Of a stretch of DNA of 64,000 nucleotides, positions 7,003-15,098 are shown one piece after another; the first letter of the stretch is position 1; each line of letters begins with the position of its first letter. Location: contig CBDBIN010000046.1 in NCBI GenBank assembly GCA_965206125.1, positions 620,001 to 684,000 of the forward strand, read 5' to 3'. The translations under genes and the position numbers were made by a program. The notes below the pieces were generated by a model. That model ran no database searches and was not told where the DNA came from. It worked only from the letters and a program-made list of their open reading frames with translations. This DNA is from CAXWPM01 sp965206125. Lineage in GTDB: Bacteria; Acidobacteriota; Terriglobia; 20CM-2-55-15.

Positions 7003-8443
7003 ACGCGAGGCCAATGAGCGGCGCAAGATCAAGAGAGGCTCGATTTCTGGCCTGGCCGATACGACCATGAAGATCGCCGCCTCACAGGAAGGCCAGGGAT
7101 CGGCCGAGCTGGAGACCCAAGCCACGGTCCCTCAACAGGCCGACACTTCGCAGGAAGGCCAGGGACCGGCCGAACCGGAGACGAAAGCCGCGGTCCCCCA
7201 ACAGGCCGACACTTCGCAGGAAGGCCAGGGACCGGAGGAACCGGAGACGAAAGCTACGGTCCCCCAACAGGCCGACGCTTCGCAGGAAGGCCAGGGACCG
7301 GAGGAACCGGAGACGAAAGCTACGGTCCCTCAACAGGCCGACGCTTCGCAGGAAGGCCGGGGACCGGAGGAACCGGAGACGAAAGCTACGGTCCCCCAAC
7401 AGGCCGACGCTTCACAGGAAGGCCAGGGACCGGAGGAACCGGAGACGAAAGCTACGGTCCCTCAACAGGCCGACGCCTCGCAGGAAGGCCAGGGACCGAA
7501 GGAGCCGGAGACCCAAGCCGCGGTCCTTCAACAGGCCGACGCTTCGCAGGAAGGCCAGAGACCGGCCGAGCTGGAAGAGGACACCGACAGTGACCGTGTC
7601 CGGGAAATAGTCACATTACTCAAGGACGCGATCGATTCCGATGGGCAGTCCGATAAACCGATCGACGTGCTCGCTCGCAACCTTGCCGAACAAAAGCGTG
7701 TGCTTCTCCGAAAAGCGGCGACCCGGATCGCCGAGGTCGAAGCCAAGACCGAAGTGGCCGTCGATCAATTTACAAATGAGATCGTTGGCTTTCTCGAGTC
7801 GCTCACCCAAACACTGAAGGAAAGCAACGCGCAGAAAGGCTTGGAGAGGGCGCGCAAGACGCAGGATGCCATCGTCATGCGTTATTGGGATCGATTTGTC
7901 GAGGGCGTCCATGGCATGTATCAAGTGAAACTCGATGAAACGAAGCGGAAGATACAGGTCACTCTGAACGCCGCCACTGACGACTTTTCCAGACAGATCG
8001 TCGCGCTATTCCAGAAGTCGCTGCGCCAGATTCAATCTCCCGTGGTGCCGTTCAGGCAACGGATCTTTCGAGAGCGGCGCTTGCTGGCCGGAACGCTGGT
8101 CTTGGGGCTCCTGCTGGGATCGTTCCTGGGAACCCTGGGAGAAACACTCTGGAACCGTGCCGGGCTCACAGGCCGCCAGACGTTCGGGGTGTTCGCCCCT
8201 CTAGTCGTACCCCTCTCAGGCCGGACTCCACAATTACAGCGCATAAGGAGGTCAATCATGCCAAGACAGATCCGTGTTGCAACGACGCCGGAAGAATTTG
8301 ACGCATGCTTTGCCGACGGCGAAGCGTTCGAAGCGTCCCACGAGCTGGCCGCCGGGATGGGCTTCTACCTCGTCGTCGAGAACGTGATGAGCGACACAGA
8401 GTTTTTCGCGCCGGCCGATCCGGCCCAGCCGGAGGCGGATTAG
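6995..8443 (+). CDS. repeat-containing coiled-coil membrane protein with embedded C-terminal small ORF
   Basis: 482 residues from ATG 6995, which overlaps the previous gene by 8 bases. Residues about 30-195 are seven 22-residue repeats (SQEGQGPEEPETKATVPQQA type) and a partial eighth, acidic and probably disordered. A long coiled coil follows (about 200-350), then a membrane span (LLAGTLVLGLLLGSFLG). The last 61 residues begin at an internal in-frame ATG (8258) preceded by TAAGGAGG at ideal spacing, so that part may also be made as a separate protein or may once have been a separate gene. The function is unknown. It ends directly against the ankyrin/ArdC gene (TAGATG). Confidence 0.8.
   Translation: MSEREANERRKIKRGSISGLADTTMKIAASQEGQGSAELETQATVPQQADTSQEGQGPAEPETKAAVPQQADTSQEGQGPEEPETKATVPQQADASQEGQGPEEPETKATVPQQADASQEGRGPEEPETKATVPQQADASQEGQGPEEPETKATVPQQADASQEGQGPKEPETQAAVLQQADASQEGQRPAELEEDTDSDRVREIVTLLKDAIDSDGQSDKPIDVLARNLAEQKRVLLRKAATRIAEVEAKTEVAVDQFTNEIVGFLESLTQTLKESNAQKGLERARKTQDAIVMRYWDRFVEGVHGMYQVKLDETKRKIQVTLNAATDDFSRQIVALFQKSLRQIQSPVVPFRQRIFRERRLLAGTLVLGLLLGSFLGTLGETLWNRAGLTGRQTFGVFAPLVVPLSGRTPQLQRIRRSIMPRQIRVATTPEEFDACFADGEAFEASHELAAGMGFYLVVENVMSDTEFFAPADPAQPEAD
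7082..7584 (+). repeat. 66-bp minisatellite inside a gene
   Basis: Seven full copies and one partial copy of a 66-bp unit encoding SQEGQGPEEPETKATVPQQA plus two residues. The middle copies are almost identical at the DNA level, and the first and last have diverged. The unit is a multiple of three, so changes in copy number keep the frame. Confidence 0.9.
8246..8443 (+). other. internal ribosome site and possible 61-aa product
   Basis: AAGGAGG (8245-8251) lies 6 bases before an ATG (8258) in the same frame as the larger gene. The product would start MPRQIRVATTPEEFD, 61 residues, acidic, without a membrane segment. The same strong ribosome-site style precedes the independent gene at 10521, so this looks like a start signal kept from a separate ancestral gene. 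Confidence 0.5.
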
Positions 8444-10495
8444 ATGAGCCGGCGCAAAGACTTCATTGATTCTCTTGTGGATGGCGTATCTCGAATGCAT
8501 CGCGCCGCCGCGACTCAAACCGAACATCAGATCCGCGAGCTACTTGAGCGTGGGGCCGATCCGAATGTGCGTAATTTTCGGGGTGAGACGCCATTGCATC
8601 GGGCGGCCATCCGGAATCCCGACCTGGATGTATCGCGCACCTTGATTGGGGCGGGGGCCGACGTCAACGCCCAGGACGAAAAGGGCACCACTCCATTGCA
8701 TCGGGCGGCGCACAACCCTTCCACAGGACGGGCTGAGCTCCTGATCGAGGCGGGGGCGGATGTGGGTGCGCGCGATAACAGCGGCGCCACTCCCCTGCAT
8801 CACGCCGCGGAGTCGGGACACGAGGCCATGATCGTCCGTTTGGTCGAAGCCGGACCCGATCCCAACGCGCGGGATCAGGAGGGGCGGACGCCGTTGCATC
8901 AGGCCGCCGAGAAAGGCTCCTATCTGGGCACCCACCGATTGCTGCAACAGGGAGCGGATCCGAATATCACCGATAAGGAAGGGCGGACACCGTTGCATTG
9001 CGCGGCGGGCTCTGTCGATGGGAGCGAAGCGGTTGAACGGTTGCTCGAGGCCGGGGCCAATCCGAACTTCTCACAAGACAGCCGGGGCGAGACGCCGTTA
9101 CACCTTGCCGTCCGCCACGACAACGGCCCGTCCGTGGATCACTTGCTTGAAGCCAGGGCCCACCCGGGTGTTGCCGATTCGGAGGGGCGGACGCCGCTGC
9201 ACCGTGCCGCTGACAATTGCGCGCCGGACATTACCGAAAAGCTGCTCCGGGCCGGGGCGGATCCGAACGTGCGAGACAACGCGGGGCGCACCCCACTGGA
9301 TCGGGCAACCGCCAGCCGCGAGCGTCTCGATCCCAGTCCCAGGAACGACGGGGCCGTCCGGCTCCTCGAGAAGGCGGCCGTACCCCAACAGGAACACACA
9401 CCGAAGAGGGCGCGGCCCATGCGCCCCAAGACACGCACCGAAGAGTATTACAAGCAGTTTGCCGACGACATCATCGCCCAGATCGAGCGCGGCACCGCGC
9501 CGTGGCAGAAACACTGGAAGCCCGGCGAAAACCGTATGCCGGAGAATTTCTCAACCGGCGCGCGCTATCAAGGCGGGAATGCCTTGCAGTTGATGGTCAA
9601 GCGCACCGGGCGCGCTTACAACGACAACCGCTGGGGCACCTACAACCAGATCAAGGAGGCCGGGGGGCAGGTACGGAAAGGCGAACGGGGCACCACGGTC
9701 CTGGTTTACAAGCCTCCGCGGCGGGCTGAGGGCACCGAAGCCACCCCGGGCGAGGTGGCCGCAGACAAACCGAAGAATCCCGATGCGGAAAAGACAACGC
9801 GGCCGATGTGGAAACGCTACACCGTGTTCAACGTCGAGCAGGCCGACGGCCTCGCACTCCCCGAGCGGTCCGCGCCGACTCCAGAATGGGAGGCGTTAAA
9901 GAACGTCGAGAACGTCATTGAGGCAAACGGGGTCGCGATCCGCGAAGTCAACGGGGATCGGGCCTATTACAACATGGCGGGCGACGAGATTGTGTTGCCC
10001 GAGCGGTCCCAATTCAAGAATGCGGAAGGCTATTACCAGACCGTGCTCCATGAAGTCGGCCACAGCACCGGACACCCGGACCGCATGAACCGGGAGAGTC
10101 TTCAACAAGGCATCCAGGACGGCTTCGGATCGGAGGCGTACGCGCGGGAAGAACTCCGGGCGGAAATCAGCGCCATGATGTCGTCCGATCGCCTGGGCGT
10201 GGCGTATGAGCCGCAACATGGCACCGCCTACGTCAAGGGGTGGGTCGAGGTGCTCAAGGACGATCCGAAGGAGATCTACAAGGCGGCGGCTGAGGCCAGC
10301 CGCATCTCCGATTACGTCTGTGAAGCGCGCGAACGCGCCCGAGCCCAGCCCATCGAGAAGGACAGGGACACGCCGCTGGTAACGAGCCCCGAGCCGGGGC
10401 GCGGGCGGCCGATGCCCAGCCCTGTGGTCGCGCACCAACCGCAACCGGCGGCTCCCGTTCCGGCGAAAGCACCGGAGATCGAGTTGAGCCGCTAA
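8444..10495 (+). CDS. ankyrin-repeat / ArdC-like antirestriction zincin fusion
   Basis: 683 residues. Residues 17-300 hold about eight ankyrin repeats with the repeated GxTPLHxAA motif. Residues from 326 (MRPKTRTEEYYKQF) match the ArdC-type N-terminal ssDNA-binding domain as I know it (GTAPWQKHW, NALQLM, GTYNQIKEAGGQVRKGE). This is followed by a zincin-like metallopeptidase with HEVGHSTGH at 536-544 and a downstream EELRAEI glutamate helix as third ligand. ArdC proteins protect incoming conjugative DNA from restriction. Fusion to ankyrin repeats is unusual and would add a protein-binding arm. The tail (from 630) is Pro-rich. The gene starts one base after the previous stop and has GGAGG upstream. 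An internal ATG at 9419 could give the ArdC part alone. Confidence 0.85.
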   Translation: MSRRKDFIDSLVDGVSRMHRAAATQTEHQIRELLERGADPNVRNFRGETPLHRAAIRNPDLDVSRTLIGAGADVNAQDEKGTTPLHRAAHNPSTGRAELLIEAGADVGARDNSGATPLHHAAESGHEAMIVRLVEAGPDPNARDQEGRTPLHQAAEKGSYLGTHRLLQQGADPNITDKEGRTPLHCAAGSVDGSEAVERLLEAGANPNFSQDSRGETPLHLAVRHDNGPSVDHLLEARAHPGVADSEGRTPLHRAADNCAPDITEKLLRAGADPNVRDNAGRTPLDRATASRERLDPSPRNDGAVRLLEKAAVPQQEHTPKRARPMRPKTRTEEYYKQFADDIIAQIERGTAPWQKHWKPGENRMPENFSTGARYQGGNALQLMVKRTGRAYNDNRWGTYNQIKEAGGQVRKGERGTTVLVYKPPRRAEGTEATPGEVAADKPKNPDAEKTTRPMWKRYTVFNVEQADGLALPERSAPTPEWEALKNVENVIEANGVAIREVNGDRAYYNMAGDEIVLPERSQFKNAEGYYQTVLHEVGHSTGHPDRMNRESLQQGIQDGFGSEAYAREELRAEISAMMSSDRLGVAYEPQHGTAYVKGWVEVLKDDPKEIYKAAAEASRISDYVCEARERARAQPIEKDRDTPLVTSPEPGRGRPMPSPVVAHQPQPAAPVPAKAPEIELSR

Positions 10496-10520
10496 CAGTA
10501 ACAGTAAGGAGGGATTAGGA

Positions 10521-10796
10521 ATGACAGATACGAAACCGGCCGATGAGATCCGCTTCGGCCGCGTCAAGGCAACGATCTGGATGAATACCACCGAGGACGG
10601 ACAAGCGCGCTACAGCGTCGTCTTCTCGCGCATCTACCGCGACGGTGACCAGTGGAAGAGCACGCACAGCTTCGGCCGCAATGACCTCTTGCTCGTCGCC
10701 AAGGTCGCCGACCTCGCACACACCCGGGTCTCGGCCCTTCGGCAAGACGAGGGATCCGAAGCCGAGGCCCAGGCGGCGGTGGAGGCGGAGGCATAG
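10521..10796 (+). CDS. small hypothetical protein of mobile-element type
   Basis: 91 residues starting MTDTKPADEIRFGRV, with AAGGAGGG 9 bases before the ATG. The core (FGRVKATIWMNTTEDG, then YSVVFSRIYRDGDQWKST, then SFGRNDLLLVAKVADLAH) reads as a compact beta-beta-beta-alpha fold. From memory this text is common as an uncharacterised small protein on plasmids and integrative elements. The C-terminal tail is acidic/Ala-rich. It lies 25 bases after the ankyrin/ArdC gene and 4 bases before the next start, so it belongs to the same operon. Confidence 0.8.
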   Translation: MTDTKPADEIRFGRVKATIWMNTTEDGQARYSVVFSRIYRDGDQWKSTHSFGRNDLLLVAKVADLAHTRVSALRQDEGSEAEAQAAVEAEA

Positions 10797-10800
10797 CAGC

Positions 10801-11127
10801 ATGGGGCGTTTTGACATCCGGGAGACGACAACGCGCGACCGGGCTCCGGAGCCTGACCGGGAACTCCAGCGCGACCGGGGGCCGAAGCCTGGCCGGGCTC
10901 CGGAGCGCCCCGGCCACCGGCGCAACTACGATCCGCGGCGGCCGAAGCAGGACATCACAGAGCGGATGAATGCCGCCGTGGCCGATGTCGGTGGGAGAAC
11001 CGAGCCCGGTGACCGAAACCTCAGGCGTGTTCCAGATGCCGGACGTGTCTCCGGAGGGAGCATCGCTGGTCTTTCGGAGGGGCAACGTGCAACGCGATCT
11101 CTTCGTCGCACGCTCGGATGGTTCTGA
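10801..11127 (+). CDS. Arg-rich hypothetical protein, probably chimeric at its 3' end
   Basis: 108 residues starting MGRFDIRETTTRDRAP. Residues 1-60 are Arg/Pro/Asp-rich with repeated RAPEPDRELQRDRGPKP-like text, and residues 55-65 read DITERMNAAVADVG. From about codon 62 onward the DNA also encodes, in another frame, recognisable TolB-type propeller sequence. The last 45 residues are therefore probably an accident of reading into foreign or host DNA at a junction near 10985. The true C-terminus is unknown. Confidence 0.45.
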   Translation: MGRFDIRETTTRDRAPEPDRELQRDRGPKPGRAPERPGHRRNYDPRRPKQDITERMNAAVADVGGRTEPGDRNLRRVPDAGRVSGGSIAGLSEGQRATRSLRRTLGWF

Positions 11128-11801
11128 TCTACGTCAGATTACGAACGATGCTTTCAACGATTTCTGGCCTCGCTGGTCTCCGATGGGGGGGCAAGATCGG
11201 GTTCTATACGGACCGGTCCGGCAGCTACCAACTGTGGACGATCAATCCCGACGGCAGCGGTGCCCGGCAGCTGACCAGAGCATCGTCCAGCCTGCTTCAG
11301 ACCATTTGGTCGTCCGACGGTTCGCGTCTCGCCTACACCACCGCGGACGGTCAGACCCGTTCATTCATCATGGTCCTCGATCGGCCCTGGGATGAGCAGT
11401 CCCCCGTCGAGTTGCCGGCGCTGTCCGACGGAGAGGACTCCTTCGCCGTGTGGTCGTGGTCGCCGGACGGGCAATGGCTGGCCGGAGAGGGACATCTCGT
11501 GGGGCGATCCCCCTCATATCGTGGGGTCTACGTCTTTTCGCTGGAAACCGAGCAATACGAACGACTGACCCGGGACGGTCGGGGTCCACGCTGGCTGAGC
11601 GACAGCCGCCCGATTCTGTTCCATCGGGCAGGAGGCGGCGGGATCAGCGCGGTCGATCGCGTGTCGGGAGAAGTCCGGGAGGTCTTGCCGGAAGGTCGCA
11701 ACCCCACTCCCTCCCCGGACGACCGGTTCATCTACTATCAGCTGGGGTCCCCGCCGGAGTCCGACATCTGGCTGATCGAACTGCCCTACGACCCCCAGTA
11801 G
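10988..11801 (+). pseudogene. 5'-truncated, frameshifted TolB/PD40 propeller remnant
   Basis: Propeller repeats of the PD40/TolB type are visible in two frames. First comes VSPEGASLVFRR..DLFVARSDGSDLRQIT, then, after a shift at the run of seven G (about 11185-11191), GFYTDRSGSYQLWTINPDGS, WSSDGSRLAYT, WSPDGQWLAGE and a last blade ending IWLIELPYDPQ (TAG 11799-11801). The shift falls between WSPMGG and KIGFYTD, inside one conserved repeat, so the two frames belonged to one gene. The 5' part is missing: upstream is the last gene of the mobile-type operon. In acidobacterial-type genomes such propellers often follow a Ser/Thr kinase or DNA-binding domain; none is present here. Confidence 0.75.
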
Positions 11802-11954
11802 GCCGAGTCCGTCGAGTCATCCCCTGAAGTCAACAGTGTAGAGTCGAGGCGGTGAACCGAGTCGGTGTCGAGTCGGCCAAGCCTACGACTGAGCAGTCCG
11901 GTGTGCAGTTTTTGTTGACCCTCCTTCGGCTCGGGGCGGACACTCGATGTATTG

Positions 11955-12623
11955 ATGTTCCGATTGCTCCACTCCTGGTTGCTGCTGGTTGTTCTCGCCG
12001 TCTTGTGTTCGGGAACCGCGTATGGACAGGACCCGCCGCCGCCACCCCCACCCGAGGACAACACGGTAAGCGAGGCAGAGGATGGAGAGTACGACTGGAA
12101 GGCAGAAGAAAACGCCGCAAGGGGCGTGGCTGCCGCTATGGACCCCCGCCCCCGCGATTGGAGAGAGGGCCTGGTAGCGTTGCTGGGCCCGAGCATGGAG
12201 GAGGCTCGGGAACGCGGAGACAGAATCGCGAACTACTACCGGACAATGCCCCTTCTGCGGTTCCTGGATGATGTGATCGATTTCAGCCTCCAGGTGCGAG
12301 CCCTGCACGCGCTGCGTTTCGCGCCGATGGAGGAACCTTGGGCGATTCAGGACCTGGAACGCCGCCGAGACAAGCTCGGGGACCGGATTCAAGACGTGAT
12401 TGATTTCTTCGATTTGGGTTGGGACCTGCCGGACCCTGAGCTTGAACCGTTGGCTGCCGCAAGCGCCATGAGTCGCATCAACCAAATCGCCGCTCTATCC
12501 CGCAACCTCGTTCCGCGGGTGGTCGATCTGACGACGGGCGACATACTCGACCTCGGTGTCCAGCGTGAAGTCCGCTGCGGTCTGTTCGTTATGCGTCAGA
12601 TGGTCCGAAGCCTCCAGGACTGA
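11955..12623 (+). CDS. secreted hypothetical protein
   Basis: 222 residues from the ATG at 11955 (a TTG one codon earlier is possible). There is a clear signal peptide (MFRLLHSWLLLVVLAVLCSG), with likely cleavage after AYG, then a run of seven prolines and an acidic linker. The rest is helical with many paired charged residues (DLERRRDKLGDRIQDVIDFF). No catalytic motif is seen. It would be periplasmic or outer-surface. It lies 153 bases after the propeller remnant, in the part of the accessory region that already looks host-like. Confidence 0.65.
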   Translation: MFRLLHSWLLLVVLAVLCSGTAYGQDPPPPPPPEDNTVSEAEDGEYDWKAEENAARGVAAAMDPRPRDWREGLVALLGPSMEEARERGDRIANYYRTMPLLRFLDDVIDFSLQVRALHALRFAPMEEPWAIQDLERRRDKLGDRIQDVIDFFDLGWDLPDPELEPLAAASAMSRINQIAALSRNLVPRVVDLTTGDILDLGVQREVRCGLFVMRQMVRSLQD

Positions 12624-12629
12624 CCCAGA

Positions 12630-12645
12630 ACTCGGGTGCCTCGGT
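12630..12645 (+). repeat. 16-bp direct repeat, copy 1
   Basis: ACTCGGGTGCCTCGGT, repeated exactly at 13119-13134. The two copies bracket the Cys-rich small gene. They may be a trace of insertion or duplication. Confidence 0.5.
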
Positions 12646-12651
12646 GAGAGT

Positions 12652-12870
12652 CTATGACGCCGAGGCGGTCAGCACTTCGACGGCTGTACGGTGAGCCCAG
12701 CAGAAAACCGTTTCCCCGTCGGCAACTTCCGCAGCATGAGGCGCAAACGTTGGATCCAAAACGGTGACATCGCAGAACAAAGCCTGCTTGCACTGGATAC
12801 AGAAAATCAGACCGCCACTGAGGAACGTCTCGTCAATCCGTCGACGACCACAATTACAGTAGTCCATCAT
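12652..12870 (-). CDS. small Cys-rich (zinc-ribbon-like) protein
   Basis: 72 residues starting MMDYCNCGRRRIDE. AGGAGGGG lies just upstream of the ATG, a strong ribosome site. Cysteines fall as CNC, then CIQC and a further C four residues on, then a last Cys with a nearby His (FCWAHRT), consistent with a zinc-binding fold. No family is recognised. It is followed on the same strand, 340 bases upstream in transcription order, by the thioredoxin-like gene. Confidence 0.6.
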   Translation of the reverse strand: MMDYCNCGRRRIDETFLSGGLIFCIQCKQALFCDVTVLDPTFAPHAAEVADGETVFCWAHRTAVEVLTASAS

Positions 12871-13210
12871 TGTTTCCCCTCCTGGGAATCGATCACGTGC
12901 TCGGAGTCCGGGGCGGTGAAGACTTTCGTCAGCCAGGGAAGTCCATCCGGTGGGTGTATCGAAACCCGATTACAGGGATGCAAACGACCAACCACTCTGG
13001 AAGTCATTGAAAATAAAGTAGGGTTGGAAACCGGATGACCACGATAAGACAGCAGACCGTCACGAACCTGATCTCCCGAGTCCTCGTTTTGACAATACAG
13101 AGAGCGCGAGAGGAACTGACTCGGGTGCCTCGGTCGTGGCTCGGGTGGGTGACTCGATAGGAAGTGATTGATTTTATTGTTGGACTTGATTGACTAGACG
13201 ACCCTGCACT
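12871..13210. other. gap without a supported gene
   Basis: 340 bases. The plus-strand frame across 12691-13038 is not convincing because it runs antisense to the Cys-rich gene and has no ribosome site. The only structure seen is the second copy of the 16-bp direct repeat (13119-13134) and a Thr/Gly-codon-rich stretch after it. Confidence 0.4.
13119..13134 (+). repeat. 16-bp direct repeat, copy 2
   Basis: Exact second copy of ACTCGGGTGCCTCGGT (first at 12630-12645), 77 bases downstream of the 3' end of the thioredoxin-like gene on the minus strand. Confidence 0.5.
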
Positions 13211-13477
13211 TCAAGGCAACGGCTGTCCGATACCAGCAGCCCGTAGTGTTTGCTCGTCTGGTCCGCGTCCCGAACAGCAACCCGCCAACTGCCCATCAAT
13301 GGCAACCGCAGGGACCGAACGGACGCCGAGGTCTTTCGCGTAGTTGGCAACGGTGGTGTCGTTCATGTCGAGCGTGATCACCTCGCAGGAAGGACACGCA
13401 AGCCGATTGATCATCTCCATCGCCTCGTCACAGACCGAACATCCCGCAGTGAAAACCTCAACCTTCCTTTTTGCCAT
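13211..13477 (-). CDS. thioredoxin/glutaredoxin-like small redox protein
   Basis: 88 residues. The N-terminus KVEVFTAGCSVCDEAMEMI gives a beta strand and a CxxC redox site (GCSVC) at about residues 13-16. The cis-proline segment VRSVPAVAIDG follows at about 53-63, and the end is GCCSGRGPDEQTLRAAG. This is the arrangement of short thioredoxin-fold proteins with a glutaredoxin-like length, cytoplasmic. A second Cys pair (CPSC, then GCC) is extra to the basic fold. AGGAG lies 9 bases before the ATG. From memory similar proteins sit near metal-resistance genes; no such gene is in the window. Confidence 0.85.
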   Translation of the reverse strand: MAKRKVEVFTAGCSVCDEAMEMINRLACPSCEVITLDMNDTTVANYAKDLGVRSVPAVAIDGQLAGCCSGRGPDEQTLRAAGIGQPLP

Positions 13478-13713
13478 CAGTCATGCTCCTCATTGGTTAT
13501 GTCTCTCACGCAGTGTCGAAGGCAGACCCGTTGTGTTGTGGATGCTATCGGGGCAGGAGGCGGGCGTCAATGAATCCCAAGGTGGGGGCCGGATGACGAG
13601 TCCGTACCATTCCCTGAGGGGTTCAGCGCTTCATACTCAATCAGTTGCTCCCTCGTCATGGCCGGCAGGAGCGCCCGAGGGCAGGCCCAACAGTCCTTAC
13701 TGCATACCCGCGC

Positions 13714-14766
13714 TTACGTAAATCCGTTGTGGGCCAGGATCTCATCGACGATGATGATGCTCTGCGCTCCCAAGCATAGCGCGGCTAGCAACAAGAAAGC
13801 CCCAATCGTGATGCCTCCCGTGCCAACCGTCAAGCCGCCGCCGGCGATCACGCCGATAATGCAGAGTACGCCGGCTCCGGCGACTTGCAGGACGTGCCGG
13901 ACGCAGAGGTATTTGTTCTTGGCCGAGGGGTAGGCGGCGATCTCTGAGATGTACGGGGCGTCCTTGACGATTGCCGTCAGATTGTCCCCGAGCCAACGCA
14001 GGGTCTCCTTTTCCTCCTCATCCATCGGCACCGCCAGTGTTCCACTGGGGTATTCCAGGCGCACTGGCACGGCCCCGGCGGGAGAAGCGGTTCGCCCGGT
14101 GAAATCGAGTCCTTCCGAGCAGAGCTTCCCATCTTTGAAGAAGGACAGGGAGGCATGCGTGCCGTGGCGTCCGCGGCCTAGGCTGAAAATCTTGGGTTTG
14201 CCCGCGGGGTCTTTCAAGCCCTCTTGCGCCATGAAAATGGGAGTATGCGTGAGATCGGCCGTGAATTTCGCGCTGTCATGCAAGGCACCAGCGTGGAATT
14301 TCCCCCTCAAGGCCGCACCAAAGCTGAACTCGCTGTCCCACGCGATGGTGCCTTCCCCGTCAGATCGGCCACTGAAGCCGATGTGGACGGGAAGGAGGTG
14401 CTCGCCGAGTCCTTCGTGGAAGGGGAGGGAGATCGCCGGGGACTCGATTCCGAAACCCTCCTGATACGATGCAATCTTCTTCAGCCAGGTTTCGAGTATG
14501 TTGGCCTGCTTCTTGCCCAGCGGGATTGCCATGTTGTAGGCGGCAGACATCTCGTAGCCGCCTTTCTCCCACTTGACCGATTCCTTGTAATGGACGCCCT
14601 TCGCGAGGTTCTGCAGTTCAACCGTGGAGGTGTTCTCGTGTTCGTCGATCTTCAGGTAGTCCCACCCCGCTGAAGTGAACGATTCCTTCGGGGTTGCTTC
14701 GGCCTGGTTGGTCTTGGAGAGGTCGTTGTCCGGACGCTTGGAATCGGTCTTCGATTTCGGTGACAT
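13714..14766 (-). CDS. hypothetical protein with two C-terminal membrane segments
   Basis: 350 residues starting MSPKSKTDSKRPDND, with AGAGGAAG before the ATG. Residues 1-30 are polar and disordered. The middle (30-270) is soluble, with Gly/Ser-rich beta-type text (FSFGAALRGKFHAG). The last 60 residues hold two membrane spans (VLQVAGAGVLCIIGVIAGGG and GAFLLLAALCLGAQSIIIV) separated by a short Gly/Thr turn. A membrane hairpin at the end of a soluble protein could be an anchor or a pore-forming end. No family is recognised. It is the last gene before tRNA-Asn. Confidence 0.7.
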   Translation of the reverse strand: MSPKSKTDSKRPDNDLSKTNQAEATPKESFTSAGWDYLKIDEHENTSTVELQNLAKGVHYKESVKWEKGGYEMSAAYNMAIPLGKKQANILETWLKKIASYQEGFGIESPAISLPFHEGLGEHLLPVHIGFSGRSDGEGTIAWDSEFSFGAALRGKFHAGALHDSAKFTADLTHTPIFMAQEGLKDPAGKPKIFSLGRGRHGTHASLSFFKDGKLCSEGLDFTGRTASPAGAVPVRLEYPSGTLAVPMDEEEKETLRWLGDNLTAIVKDAPYISEIAAYPSAKNKYLCVRHVLQVAGAGVLCIIGVIAGGGLTVGTGGITIGAFLLLAALCLGAQSIIIVDEILAHNGFT

Positions 14767-14897
14767 CAGTTCTTCCTCTTGGGCAGTGGATAGGAAGTAT
14801 TAAACCATCTATTTCGAACATCCGGAAGTATCCCTAGGGCCACAGGACATAGCCGGCGTGAAGAGCGCTTCGCCGCTGCTATCCCGAACAAAGAAAA

Positions 14898-14972
<75 letters not shown>

Positions 14973-15098
14973 GCAACGGCACTCGCGTGCAGGTGGCACA
15001 ACTTTTATCGTCGGTGCAACTCGATGAGATTAGCAAGGTTGCGCCGAAAGTTCAATTGAGGACGGGGTGCTCGAGCCGGGTGCTATACTCCCGGTTTC

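Noticed and set aside
7082..7584. Regular repeats that could be taken for a CRISPR array
   Set aside because: Units are contiguous 66-bp coding repeats without unique spacers, inside an open frame.
12691..13038. 115-codon plus-strand frame
   Set aside because: It overlaps the Cys-rich minus-strand gene, which has a strong ribosome site, and has no signals of its own.
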